From Ruminococcus sp. YE71 (lineage in GTDB: Bacteria > Bacillota > Clostridia > Oscillospirales > Ruminococcaceae): a stretch of DNA of 64,000 nt. Shown here piece by piece: positions 33,329 to 43,200 of the stretch. Positions within the stretch are counted from its first letter, which is position 1, and each line of letters starts with the position of its first letter. Position numbers and translations under genes: made by a program. The notes under the pieces are model-generated. The model was not told the origin of the DNA. It worked only from the letters and a program-made list of their open reading frames with translations, and searched no databases. The DNA is taken from the NCBI RefSeq assembly GCF_900119155.1, contig NZ_FPIR01000006.1:1-64000 (forward strand), read 5' to 3'.

Positions 33329-33679
33329 ATGAACATAGATAAGGCAAAGGTAAATGCCGCTGTCAAAAAAGTCAAGGAGATACGCGCCGAGAGCGAGCGC
33401 AAGAAGCGTGAGCCGAAAAAGGCGGATTTCCCCTATCAGGTTGGCAGCGAACGCGAGATGACCCTCATCGGGCTCGGACTTGCGATGGCTCTCGCTGTCC
33501 TCATGCCGAACAAGAAGAAAAAGCCGTTTGCCAAGCGCGTGAAGAAATGGTACGGCAGACTCGGCGGCATCCTCGGCGCGACTGTGGGTCAGCAGCTGAA
33601 CATCGACAAGGAACAGGTCTACAAGGACGCTAAGCTCAACGCCCTTGAGATAGAGAACGCCGTGAAATTCGAGCTGTGA
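33329..33679 (+). CDS. small protein of unknown function with a hydrophobic segment
   Basis: 116 residues from ATG 33329 (GGAG 5 bases upstream); a longer frame overlaps DUF4236 and was rejected. A basic, charged N-terminal 45 residues is followed by a short hydrophobic stretch (about 46-59, LIGLGLAMALAVLM), then KKKKPFAKRVKKWYG and a C-terminal helix. I recognise no family. It is probably peripheral or monotopic at the membrane. It lies between DUF4236 and a two-helix membrane protein with gaps of 16 and 10 bases. Confidence 0.65.
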   Translation: MNIDKAKVNAAVKKVKEIRAESERKKREPKKADFPYQVGSEREMTLIGLGLAMALAVLMPNKKKKPFAKRVKKWYGRLGGILGATVGQQLNIDKEQVYKDAKLNALEIENAVKFEL

Positions 33680-33689
33680 GGTAACTCTC

Positions 33690-34034
33690 ATGAAAAAATA
33701 TTTTCTCGAATACATAGCCTTCCTCGATGCGGCGCTGGCAGACCCCGACACCGACTACGCAAGGCTGATGCGCATACACAAGGAAAAAACACGCTATTTT
33801 CAGCATGAGCGCTTTGTGCATCTGTTCGTGATGATACTGTTCGCACTGTGTACGGTCGCCTGCTTTTTAGTCATCGCGGTGACCGAGCTCATCATGCTGA
33901 TACCGCTTACTGTACTTTTTCTTGTACTGCTGATACCATACATAGCACACTACTATTTCCTCGAAAATAATGTGCAGAAGCTGTACAAATACTACGATAC
34001 CATCGCGGAAAAACTCCCGAAGGAGGACTTATGA
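33690..34034 (+). CDS. two-helix membrane protein of unknown function
   Basis: 114 residues with two adjacent membrane helices (about 43-65 and 67-89) forming a hairpin, charged ends on the same side and aromatic-rich flanks (YFLEYIAFLD, HYYFLENNVQKLYKYYD). No family recognised. GAGG precedes the ATG. The last 4 bases overlap the start of the flavin reductase gene (ATGA), so translation is coupled. Confidence 0.7.
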   Translation: MKKYFLEYIAFLDAALADPDTDYARLMRIHKEKTRYFQHERFVHLFVMILFALCTVACFLVIAVTELIMLIPLTVLFLVLLIPYIAHYYFLENNVQKLYKYYDTIAEKLPKEDL

Positions 34035-34633
34035 CCGAAGTCAGCGACAAGCAATTTGAAAAAGAGGTCTGGAAAGGCAGCGTCATCACCTCGCCCATAC
34101 CGCCGACCCTCGTCAGCTGCGGCACCGTGGACGCGCCGAACGTGCTGACCGTTGCATGGACAGGCATACTCTGCACGCGCCCGCCGATAGTCTACATCTC
34201 GGTGAGACCCGAGCGGTATTCCTACGACCTGATAAAACAGACGGGAGAGTTCGTGATAAACCTGCCCACCGAGCGCCTTGTGAGAGCAGTGGATATGTGC
34301 GGCGTGAAAAGCGGCAGGAACTGCGATAAATTCGCGCTGACGGGACTGACACCTCAGCCCTCTTCGCAGGTGAGCGCTCCGCTGGTGGCGGAATGCCCCG
34401 TCAACATCGAATGCAGGGTGCGCGATACCGTGCAGCTGGGCTCCCACGATATGTTCATCGCGGATGTGACGGCGGTCAATGCCGCAAAAGAGCTCATCGA
34501 CGAAAAGGGCAGGCTCGCACTCGAACGTGCGGGGCTCATCGCATATGCACACGGGCAGTATTTCGCGCTAGGGAAGGTGCTGGGCAGCTTCGGCTGGTCG
34601 GTGAAGAAAAAGCTGCGGAGAAACAGAAAATAA
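34031..34633 (+). CDS. flavin reductase-like FMN-binding protein
   Basis: 200 residues of the flavin reductase / FMN-binding split-barrel family. NVLTVAWTGILCTRPPIVYISV, RYSYDLIKQTGEFVINLP and VKSGRNCDKFALTGLTP are the usual segments. The last gives the phosphate-binding loop. It is likely an NAD(P)H-dependent flavin reductase or a small flavoprotein in redox balance; the partner is unknown. AAGGAGG precedes the ATG. It is the last gene in the run from 29555. Confidence 0.87.
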   Translation: MTEVSDKQFEKEVWKGSVITSPIPPTLVSCGTVDAPNVLTVAWTGILCTRPPIVYISVRPERYSYDLIKQTGEFVINLPTERLVRAVDMCGVKSGRNCDKFALTGLTPQPSSQVSAPLVAECPVNIECRVRDTVQLGSHDMFIADVTAVNAAKELIDEKGRLALERAGLIAYAHGQYFALGKVLGSFGWSVKKKLRRNRK

Positions 34634-34709
34634 CGGATAATTATTGTCAAAGGCGAGTGCGGAAAATGTGAGCCTTTTTTCATAATATGATGAAAAAAGC
34701 CAAAAACCC

Positions 34710-34738
34710 TTGCAAAAAAAGTGCAGATGGGTTATAAT
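34710..34738 (+). promoter_or_regulatory. sigma-A promoter for the 34791 lipoprotein
   Basis: TTGCAA (34710-34715), 17 bases and TATAAT (34733-34738). Confidence 0.8.
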
Positions 34739-34790
34739 GTAATAGCGTATAAAATCATATCATCTTGACAGAATAAAAAAAGAGGAAGCT

Positions 34791-35876
34791 ATGATACTGA
34801 AAAAAACAGCCGCTATACTGTCGGCGGCAGTGCTGCTCACTGCCTGCTCGAAAGGTTCGGGCGGCGGAAATGAGAGCCGCGGCCTTTCGCCCGACTCCAG
34901 TAAGTCGAGCAAGGACAGCAGCGTGAGGATGAACGAAAAACACGCCGAGTTTCCCGAATCGCTGAAAGGACTGACAAAGGCTGACGTGCTCAGAAACGTC
35001 GTGTTCACGACCTTCGACGCGGCGTCGCTCATCGTTGAGCCCGAAAAACAGCCGTTCAACGGGTATAAATGCACGGCCTGCTTCAACGGGAGCTACTACA
35101 TCTTCAAGGACGACAAGGGCTTCGGTCTGCTGGATCAGAGGGGCAGTGAGCTCATCAATTCCGACAGAGTGAAGAAGATAACCGCTGTTTCGCCCGACAT
35201 GATAAGCGTGAAATACAGCGATAATACAACAAAATATTTCAGGACCGTCAACGGCGGCATCAAAGAGGAAAAGGTATCCTTCGACAAGAACAGGATAGCC
35301 TTTGAACCGCTGACGGGCGGCGAAGAGGATATGTACGACACTCAGCACTACGTCGTGACTCTCGACGGCAACATCCTCTACGAAAGCAAGTGGATAGGCT
35401 ACGAGGAGACTGACCTGAAGTCGCTGGACACGTCTGAGGATTACGAGACGGTATACAAGGCGTGGAACGGCAGAGGGCTGTATTACCTCGCCTTCGACAG
35501 GTTCTGCAATCTGACCGTCTGTGAGGCCGAGTACGCAAAGGTCGAGCTGAGGATCGGCGAGGACTACTGCGAATGCTACATTACCGACCCCGACGAATAC
35601 GACGACCTCGAAACGCTGATAAGCTCCTTCGGTTCGGAGGAACGCACCGACGCCCCAGGCAAGGCTTCGGGCTCGGATTACATCAGGATAGAGGGCGGAC
35701 TTGCTGAGGGCAGCCGATGGGTGCGCACTATTTCCCCCGACGGCTACTGCTTCACAGAGCTTGCGCCCGACAAATCGGACGCGGCAAATGCGGCTTTCCC
35801 CGATATGTACTTCACCGTCATGAACCCTAGGACGTTCACAGACCTGGTCTCCTGGACGGCAGGGGCAGTCAAATAA
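34791..35876 (+). CDS. lipoprotein of unknown function
   Basis: 361 residues. The lipobox LLTAC gives a Cys near residue 19, followed by a short Gly/Ser/Lys linker. The folded part (about 45-361) is mixed alpha-beta, with repeated short KY/DDKGFGLLDQRGSE-type strands that hint at KWG-like repeats (FKDDKGFGLLD). I cannot name the family with confidence. AGAGGAAG precedes the ATG. It is followed after 59 bases by an L,D-transpeptidase gene, so a role at the cell wall is possible. Confidence 0.68.
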   Translation: MILKKTAAILSAAVLLTACSKGSGGGNESRGLSPDSSKSSKDSSVRMNEKHAEFPESLKGLTKADVLRNVVFTTFDAASLIVEPEKQPFNGYKCTACFNGSYYIFKDDKGFGLLDQRGSELINSDRVKKITAVSPDMISVKYSDNTTKYFRTVNGGIKEEKVSFDKNRIAFEPLTGGEEDMYDTQHYVVTLDGNILYESKWIGYEETDLKSLDTSEDYETVYKAWNGRGLYYLAFDRFCNLTVCEAEYAKVELRIGEDYCECYITDPDEYDDLETLISSFGSEERTDAPGKASGSDYIRIEGGLAEGSRWVRTISPDGYCFTELAPDKSDAANAAFPDMYFTVMNPRTFTDLVSWTAGAVK

Positions 35877-35935
35877 GACAACATAACAGACAAAAGATAA
35901 AGGATTTCAGTTTTTGATTGGAGATAGATAGACCA

Positions 35936-37804
35936 ATGAGCGAAGAAAACAAGTCGCAGAAGCTCTCGAAAGAAGAGCTGGCGAGGAAGATACAGGGTGC
36001 TGCCGCTCAGCGCAGCAACGCAGAGATGCGGTTCGCGGATGTCTCATCCGTTGCAGGCAGACTGCCGAAATACCCCGATTTCAGCGCCGCCCCGAAGTTC
36101 ACCGATAACAACGACTTCGGATATGACGACACCTACTACGACGAGGTGTACAGAACTCCCCCTCCGCGCAGCTCCGCACAGCCGCACCGTCAGCAAAGCG
36201 GCGCAAACAGCGGCGGTCAGGGCGGTCAGAGACGCAGACCTCCTCAGCAGCAGAAACAGCCTCAGCACAGGAACGGCAGCAAGAACAGCCGCTCCGCTGC
36301 CGACCGCAGACGCGCTCAGCAGGAACTCGCAAAAAAGCGCAAGAAGCAGAACGCAAGACGTCTCGCGGCGGCAGGCATAACCGCAGCTATAATGCTGGTG
36401 GGCGCAGGCGCAGGCGGTCTTTTCTGGTTCACGCAGGGCAAGGCCAAGTATGAGGGCAGGTTCCTTGAGAACACCTCGATCAACGGCGCCAACGTCAGCG
36501 GCATGACCCCCGAGGAAGCCGCAGAAGAGGTTCGTCAGACAGGCGATTCACCCGACGTTATCACTCTCACCCGTCCCGACGGGACAGACGTCCGCATAGC
36601 CCTCAAGGACATAGGCGGCACCGACAATATCGACAAGAGCGTCGAGAACCTCTATAACGATCAGGATCACAACGGCTGGTTCAAGGCCAAGACCCAGAAA
36701 TCGGTGTACAACTTCAACATCGAGTTCACTTTTGATGAGAAGAAATTCTATCAGGAAGTGGAGAACAAGATCGTCAACGTCAAATCGAAGAATACTTCCA
36801 AAAACGCCTATATCGAAAAGACTACCAGCGGTTTCCAGATCGTGCCCGAGGTAGTCGGCACCAGCATCGACGCAGACAAGGTGCAGGCACTCTACGACTA
36901 TATACAGGGCTTCCTCGACAGAGGCAAGTACTCCATCGACCTGTCAAACTGCAACTGCTACGAGCTTCCGAAGGTCAGAGAGGCCGACCTCAGAGAACAG
37001 CTTTCGACTCTCGACGCCCTCTATGACGTGCAGTTCACTTTCGATTTCGGCTACACCACCGAACGTCTCGACGGTTCGGAGTGCATCAACTGGATCACCT
37101 TCCAGACCGAAAATCCCCTCGACGGCTGGACTGTTGACGAGGAAAAGGTCATGCAGTACGTCGAACAGCTCGGCACTAAATACGACAGCTACGGCAAAGA
37201 ACGCGCCTTCCATTCCACAACCCGCGGCGATATTACCGTCGAACAGGGCGAGGGCGACTACGGCTGGTGGATAGACCGCGACAAGACCGCCACACTGCTC
37301 GCAGAGCTCGTAAAGGACGGCATCTCGGCTACCGTTAAGCCGTACTACTACAAGAATCCGAGCACGGGTTACGAATATACCTGCAATTGCGACAGAACTC
37401 CTACATCGGATATCGGTGACACCTACTGCGAGATAGACCTCGAAAAACAGCACTTCTGGTACTATAAGAACGGTAAGAAAAAGTATGAGTGCGACATCGT
37501 TTCGGGTCTGCCTACCGCCGCAAGAAATACCCCAGGCGGCGTGTATAAGATTTGGTACAAGGAAAAGGATAAGGTGCTCAGAGGCTCGACTACCGACGGC
37601 GAGTCATGGACAACTCCCGTTACCTACTGGAACAATATCTCGACCTTCGGTATCGGTCTGCACGACGCTACCTGGCACAGCTACTTCGGCGGCTCCGCTT
37701 ACACCGTAAACGGCTCGCACGGATGCATCAATATGCCTTTTGATGCCGCGAAGTACGTTTTCGAGAACATCGAGATCGGCACTCCCGTTGTAATGTATTG
37801 GTAA
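35936..37804 (+). CDS. membrane-anchored L,D-transpeptidase (YkuD)
   Basis: 622 residues. A long cytoplasmic N terminus rich in Gln, Arg, Pro and Ser (to about 140), one membrane helix (about 150-172), then two peptidoglycan-binding-type domains (about 180-310 and 320-470). A YkuD catalytic domain closes the protein. Its active site HGC is in SHGCINM with Cys597, and the upstream His is in GLHDATWHS. It forms 3-3 crosslinks or attaches proteins to peptidoglycan outside the cell. ATG 35936 has GGAGAT 10 bases upstream; an in-frame TTG at 35918 is less likely. Confidence 0.92.
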   Translation: MSEENKSQKLSKEELARKIQGAAAQRSNAEMRFADVSSVAGRLPKYPDFSAAPKFTDNNDFGYDDTYYDEVYRTPPPRSSAQPHRQQSGANSGGQGGQRRRPPQQQKQPQHRNGSKNSRSAADRRRAQQELAKKRKKQNARRLAAAGITAAIMLVGAGAGGLFWFTQGKAKYEGRFLENTSINGANVSGMTPEEAAEEVRQTGDSPDVITLTRPDGTDVRIALKDIGGTDNIDKSVENLYNDQDHNGWFKAKTQKSVYNFNIEFTFDEKKFYQEVENKIVNVKSKNTSKNAYIEKTTSGFQIVPEVVGTSIDADKVQALYDYIQGFLDRGKYSIDLSNCNCYELPKVREADLREQLSTLDALYDVQFTFDFGYTTERLDGSECINWITFQTENPLDGWTVDEEKVMQYVEQLGTKYDSYGKERAFHSTTRGDITVEQGEGDYGWWIDRDKTATLLAELVKDGISATVKPYYYKNPSTGYEYTCNCDRTPTSDIGDTYCEIDLEKQHFWYYKNGKKKYECDIVSGLPTAARNTPGGVYKIWYKEKDKVLRGSTTDGESWTTPVTYWNNISTFGIGLHDATWHSYFGGSAYTVNGSHGCINMPFDAAKYVFENIEIGTPVVMYW

Positions 37805-37824
37805 AGACAGGTCATAAATATTTC

Positions 37825-37861
37825 GGGACGCTGAAAATAATACAGCGTCCCTTTTTTTTTA
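37825..37861 (+). terminator. terminator of the L,D-transpeptidase gene
   Basis: GGGACGCTG (37825-37833) pairs with CAGCGTCCC (37843-37851), then ten T. Confidence 0.95.
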
Positions 37862-37879
37862 GTCCGAGTGAGATTTACG

Positions 37880-37936
37880 CAGAAAGTCAAGAACGATCGG
37901 CGCGGATATGTTATACTTATATCAGAAAGTACTTTC
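37880..37936 (+). promoter_or_regulatory. candidate operator and promoter of the AraC-GGDEF gene
   Basis: CAGAAAGT occurs at 37880-37887 and again at 37923-37930 in direct repeat, 43 bases apart. The second copy is half of a perfect palindrome GAAAGTACTTTC (37925-37936). TATACT at 37912-37917 is a likely -10 box, so the first copy touches the -35 position and the second covers the transcription start. This is a typical layout for self-repression by an AraC-type protein. Inferred. Confidence 0.45.
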
Positions 37937-37959
37937 AGAATTATTTAGGAGCGGATAAA

Positions 37960-38733
37960 ATGAAGGATCTTTACATTTTTGTCAGCGCACTTGAATACAT
38001 CGAGGCACATCTCGGTGACAAAATAACGCAGGAGGACATAGCCGCGCACAGCTGCTGCTCGCTCTCCGCACTGCAAAAAACGTGGAAATACTGCACTCAC
38101 ACGGGCGTGATGACCTACATCAAGAGACGCAGACTGACCCTTGCGGCAAGAGAGCTTATGGCAGGGGCAGGCGTTCTCGATACGGCTGTCAAGTACGGCT
38201 ACGGCTCGAACGAAGCGTTCACAAGGGCGTTTCGCTCACTGTGGGGCGTGAATCCTTCAGAGTTTGTAAAAACGCGCAGCTTTACAGACATATATCCGAA
38301 AATGAACAAGCATTACATGGACGGAGGTATTGATATGAGGATAAAATTTGACCTTACAGAGCTTTACGACAGGCTCACCGACAAGAAAGACACATACATA
38401 GTTTGTTTCGACATAAAGAATCTTGACTACATCAACAAGCAGCTCAGCCGCGAACTCGGTGACGAGGTGATAAAGGCTTGCGTCAGACGCATCGACAAGG
38501 CTCTCGGCAAGGATATGTTCGTATTCAGAGTCGGCGGAGATGAATTCGCGGCAGTCACGGGCTACACCGATATCGCTGATGCCGAGCGTTTCCGCGCCGA
38601 GGTGACGGCAGGCAACGATGAGGAAGTGAGCATCGGCGGCAAGACCGCAAAGGCGTATCTTCACAGCGGCATAATGCTCTACAACGGGAGCGGCGACCTC
38701 TATGACGAGTTTGAAAAAAGCATAGTCAGATAA
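37960..38733 (+). CDS. AraC-type DNA-binding domain fused to a GGDEF domain
   Basis: 257 residues. Residues about 5-105 are an AraC/XylS double helix-turn-helix (ITQEDIAAHSCCSLSALQKTW, then TAVKYGYGSNEAFTRAFRSLWGVNPSEF). Residues about 140-257 form a compact GGDEF domain with the metal Asp151 (CFDIKNLDYIN), LGDEV at 167-171 and an intact RVGGDEF (190-196). No sensor domain lies between them. It may be a transcription factor that makes or senses cyclic di-GMP. The domain is about 40 residues shorter than usual, so activity is uncertain. GGAG precedes ATG 37960. Confidence 0.87.
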   Translation: MKDLYIFVSALEYIEAHLGDKITQEDIAAHSCCSLSALQKTWKYCTHTGVMTYIKRRRLTLAARELMAGAGVLDTAVKYGYGSNEAFTRAFRSLWGVNPSEFVKTRSFTDIYPKMNKHYMDGGIDMRIKFDLTELYDRLTDKKDTYIVCFDIKNLDYINKQLSRELGDEVIKACVRRIDKALGKDMFVFRVGGDEFAAVTGYTDIADAERFRAEVTAGNDEEVSIGGKTAKAYLHSGIMLYNGSGDLYDEFEKSIVR

Positions 38734-38739
38734 AACAAC

Positions 38740-38776
38740 AGCGGCAGGGACAACTTCCCTGCCGCTCATGCTTTTT
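38740..38776. terminator. bidirectional terminator
   Basis: AGCGGCAGGGA (38740-38750) pairs with TCCCTGCCGCT (38756-38766) between two convergent genes, followed on the plus strand by CTTTTTATT. Confidence 0.75.
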
Positions 38777-40199
38777 ATTCGTACATACCGAGCGACATGA
38801 GGATGCCGCCTGTTACCTGCTGCATCAGGGACACGAGGAGTTCGTGGCCGATGCTGACGAGGTCGCTGCGCTGTGCAACGGCAGCTTCTTCAAGTTCTTT
38901 CGCCTTGTCGTGGAGTCTGACCGCGCCGACAGTCAGTGCCGCGCTTTTGAGCGAATGGACGTAATTGCGGTACTTTTCCATGTCGCGGTTTTCCATGCTT
39001 ATCGTCAGCCTTACCTCACGGTCGGAGATGTTGGACACGAACTCATGCAGCATCTCCTTGTAGAATTCCACGTCGTTCATGCAGTATTTCATGCCCACCG
39101 CCGTGTCGATGCCGCCTGCTTCAAGCATCGAGAGGAATCCGAATACGGTATCATCCTCGGGGTTGTCCGCTTCGGACGCAGCCTCACACATACGGTAATC
39201 CTTGTCCTCCTCGATCATTTCGAGCATTATCTCGGCGAATGCGGGGTCAAACTGAGTGCCCCTGCACTTCATGAACTCGCCCCTGATGTATTCCTGCGCG
39301 AACATCTCGTGATAGCTTCTGCGCGAGGACATAGCGTCATAAGCGTCAGCCACCGCGATTATCCTTGCTTCAACGGGTATCTCCATACCCTTCAGACCGT
39401 CGGGATAGCCCTTGCCGTCGTAACGCTCGTGATGCCACCTTGCGCCGATGGCGAGCTTCGGCATCTCGCTTATGTTCTTCAGAATGTTGTAGCCCACCAC
39501 GGGATGAGACTTTATCAGCTCGAACTCCTCTTCCGTGAGCTTCGAGGGCTTGTTGATAACGGTATCGGGAACGCCTATCTTGCCCACGTCGTGCAGCAGA
39601 CCCATCATATAGATATCCTCGCACGCCTTCGCGGACATCCCCGACCTCTTGGCTATCTCCTTCGCGTACTTCGCGACTCTTGCCGAGTGACCCTTGGTGT
39701 AGGTATCCTTCGCGTCGATCGTTCCTGCGAGGGTCTGCACTATCTGCAAGGACAGCCGCTCGTTCTTTTCAAGCTGACGCAGGACCTCATCGTTTTTCTC
39801 CCTGACCTCTTCTTTCAGACCGTTTTGCAGTCTGAAAAGCTCGATGGTATTGCGCACCCTCAGCAGCAGCACCGTCGCCACGAAGGGCTTTGCCACGAAG
39901 TCCATAGCGCCTGCCGCAAGAGCCTTCGTCTCGGTCTCGGCGTCGTCATCCGCCGTCAGGAAGATAACGGGCACGCTTCGGGAGTACTTGCCGCTCTTGA
40001 GCTGTCTCATCGTCTCGAAACCATCCATGCCCGTCATGTGAACGTCGAGCAGTATCAGGTCGGGAGTATTTGATTTCATATATTCCACCAGCTCTTCGCC
40101 CGAGCTGATGCAGACGACCTCGTACCCGTTAAAGCTCAGAATGCGGTCTGCCGCCTTTCTGTTGAGTATGTCGTCATCCGTGACTACTATGCGATACAT
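38775..40199 (-). CDS. response regulator REC-HD-GYP-HPt
   Basis: 474 residues. Receiver domain 1-120 with Asp52 (LILLDVHM) and Lys104. A coiled linker follows, then an HD-GYP phosphodiesterase domain (about 148-335) with the HD pair at 203-204 (LLHDVGKIG), HHERYDGKGYPDG (GYP at 264-266) and metal ligands kept. A C-terminal HPt domain (about 355-474) has His415 (YVHSLKSAA). It should hydrolyse cyclic di-GMP when phosphorylated and can also relay phosphate. It lies 21 bases downstream of the hybrid kinase gene, its probable partner. GGAGG precedes the ATG. Confidence 0.93.
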   Translation of the reverse strand: MYRIVVTDDDILNRKAADRILSFNGYEVVCISSGEELVEYMKSNTPDLILLDVHMTGMDGFETMRQLKSGKYSRSVPVIFLTADDDAETETKALAAGAMDFVAKPFVATVLLLRVRNTIELFRLQNGLKEEVREKNDEVLRQLEKNERLSLQIVQTLAGTIDAKDTYTKGHSARVAKYAKEIAKRSGMSAKACEDIYMMGLLHDVGKIGVPDTVINKPSKLTEEEFELIKSHPVVGYNILKNISEMPKLAIGARWHHERYDGKGYPDGLKGMEIPVEARIIAVADAYDAMSSRRSYHEMFAQEYIRGEFMKCRGTQFDPAFAEIMLEMIEEDKDYRMCEAASEADNPEDDTVFGFLSMLEAGGIDTAVGMKYCMNDVEFYKEMLHEFVSNISDREVRLTISMENRDMEKYRNYVHSLKSAALTVGAVRLHDKAKELEEAAVAQRSDLVSIGHELLVSLMQQVTGGILMSLGMYE

Positions 40200-40220
40200 A
40201 TATTTCCTCCGCTCTGAAAA

Positions 40221-43200
40221 TTAACCAAACTGCTCTATGATCTTGCGTATGTTCTCAGCAGTTTCTCTGAACGCCGCGATGAGCTCCGCGTGTTCCTGTC
40301 TGATGCGTTCCGTGTCTCCTGCCTTTGCCGCCGTTTCGAGGACTCTCGCCTTCTCCGACAGCACCAGTGCCCCGACGGTCTTTGCGGCGCTCTTCATCGA
40401 GTGAACCGACACGCCGTAGCCGTGGATATCATTCTCCGCAAAGCACTTTTCAAGCGTTTCGGCGCGCTCCTCGTTTGCGAACTCGCCGAGCATCTCCATG
40501 TAGAAATCGCGTTCCCACATACAGTACCCGAGACCCGTGATGACATTCAGTTCGGGGCATACCGCGCTAATCTGCCTGAGTTCTTCATCGGTAAAAGCGC
40601 TGATATTCTTCTCTTCCATATCCGTCACCTGCTCAGTTCTGTTCTCATTCTCTGTCGGGTGCTCATGATAGCTCACGAGTTCCGCGGGCAGATACCTTGC
40701 AAGCATTTTCTCCAGCTGTTTCGGCTCGATGGGCTTTGAAAGGTAGTCATCGAAGCCTGCGTCGATGTAGCTCTCACGGGCACCGACTATCGCGTTTGCG
40801 GTCAGTGAGATCATCTTCGTGTCGCCCACAAGGTCTCTTGCGCGAAGTATCTTCAGCGTGTCGATGCCGTCGAGCACGGGCATCATGTGGTCGAGGAACA
40901 CGATGTCGAACTTCTCTCTGCCGAGCAGTTCAATCGTCTCCTCGCCCGACACCGCGAGTTTCGGCGTGATGCCGTGCAGCTTCATAAGCGCCGCCGCGAC
41001 CTTGCGGTTCATCTCATTATCATCGGTCACGAGCACTCTCGCATCGGGAGCGTAGAGATAGCCCGTTTCCTCCTCTTCTGTCTCAAAGCTCGCGGCACGC
41101 TTATGGTAATCGCCCATAGGCTCGCCCCTGACTATCTTCTGCGGCAGCAGGAACGAGAACGCCGAGCCCTTGCCGTAGGTACTCTCGATATTCAGTTCGC
41201 TGTCCATCATCCTTAGCAGCTTCGTGACTATCGACATACCGAGACCCGTTCCCTCAACATTCCTGTTGCGCCTGATGTCGAGCCTTCTGAAGGAGACTTC
41301 GAGCTTGTCGATATCCTCTTCTTTGATGCCGATGCCCGTGTCCGCGATCTCCACGAACAGCTTCACGCTGTCGTCGGTGCGTTCCTCAGCCCTGACGGTG
41401 AGGGTCACGGAACCCGAATCGGTGTACTTGACCGCATTGGTCAGCAGGTTCGAGATGACCTGCTTGATACGCACGTCGTCGCCCATCAGTGAAGTCGGCA
41501 GGCTGCTGTCTATCCTGAGTCTCAGCGCAAGCCCCTTCGCCGAAGCCCTCGGCGAGACAGCGGCCACAAGGTCGCTTATCATCAAGGCGGTGTCGTATTC
41601 GGCAGGGACTATCTCCATCTTGCCGTCCTCTATCTTCGAGAAGTCGAGGATGCTGTTTATCAGCGCCAGCAGAGTCCTGCCCGCGCTCTGAATATTCCGC
41701 GAATATTCGCGTATCTCGCTGTCGGTGCATTCGCGGAGAATCATCTCGTTCATGCCGAGTACAGCGTTTATCGGTGTGCGTATCTCATGGGACATCTGCG
41801 CTAAGAAGCTGCTCTTCGCCTTGTCGGCAGCGATAGCGGCGTCCGCAGACTCTTTCAGTTTGAGGTTCGCATTTTCCTGAAGCTCGATGAGGTTGGTCAT
41901 CAGCTTATATATCATTATGATGCAGAATGCGAAAGCGGATGCGCAGACGAGCACGTATAATATCGTGCTGCCGTATATCATCCACAGGCTGCTGACAACG
42001 TACACCGAGAACCTTGAGCTGTCGCTCGTGGTGGCGATGAGCGCTTTCAGACTGCCGTCGTAGTCCTTGATTATCCTGACGGTGTGACCGTCGGGCTGCA
42101 CCTTGTTGTAGTTCAGTTCGTTGACGTTGGTCTTGATATTCTCGGTCATCTGGTATCTGCCGAAGGGATGGTTGATGATGTCGCCGCTTGCGTCGGCAAG
42201 GAAGGCGTAACCCGTATCGGTGTTCGACTTGCCGAGGATATCCACCAGCTTGTCCATATAGAAATCTATGCCGAAATTCCCGAGAAACTCGCCCGTTCTG
42301 GCGTCGTAGACCTTCTCGCAGAAAGTCACGCAGTAAAGACCCGTCTGCTCGTCATAGTATGGCGAGGAAATGCTCCAGTCCTTGTCCGAAGCCATGAGCT
42401 CCTTGTACCAGTCGCGGTCTTCAACGTGCCAGTCTTCATCGGGCTCCCAGCCGTTGTTCATGTAGACGGTATGTTCAAGGTCGGGATTGGTCATGTAGCT
42501 CACCGAAATTTCGGGGAACTGCTTTGTTATCTCATCGAGATACACGACCGTGCCCTCGTAATCGTCCAGCATTTCGGGGTGAGTCGAGAAAATCGAGCAG
42601 AACATATCGAGTATGCTCTTCTGGGTGTTTATCCACTCGCCCAGCTGATACTCACAGCTCGCCACCTCGTTTTGCAGCCGCGATTCTCCCCAGCTGTAGA
42701 CGGCGTTGACGTTCGTATAAAGGCTGACCGCCATGACCGCCACGAGTATGATAACGATGATAGTCCTGAAATGTCTGTTGACTTTCAGACCCGAGCTGTT
42801 GCTCAGAGGTGTGTCGAGCTTTTCCGTCCTGACGATCGACTGATATGACAGCATCTCGCCTATCATGTGTGAGAGTTTTCCCGCCTGTTCCTTTATCCCC
42901 GTGAGCCTGTCGGCGAATTCATCGGGGTCGGAAATGTTCGGGTCGGATGAGCTTTTCAGTATCGAGCGTATGGGAACTTGCAGCTCTGCCGTGACGTTCG
43001 ATATGAACTCTTCCTTGTATTTCAGCGCTTCCGCCGCCTTTTTCGCGGTGCGGTCGGAGCGTATGAAAAGCACGATTATCACAACGTAAACTGTGAGCGA
43101 CAGCACCGTTATCGCGAGAAGCTGAACGTACAGATTTTTGTACAGCGACATATTGCTCTCGTTCACGATAAGGTACCAGCCGAAGTCGGACGACGCCGCA

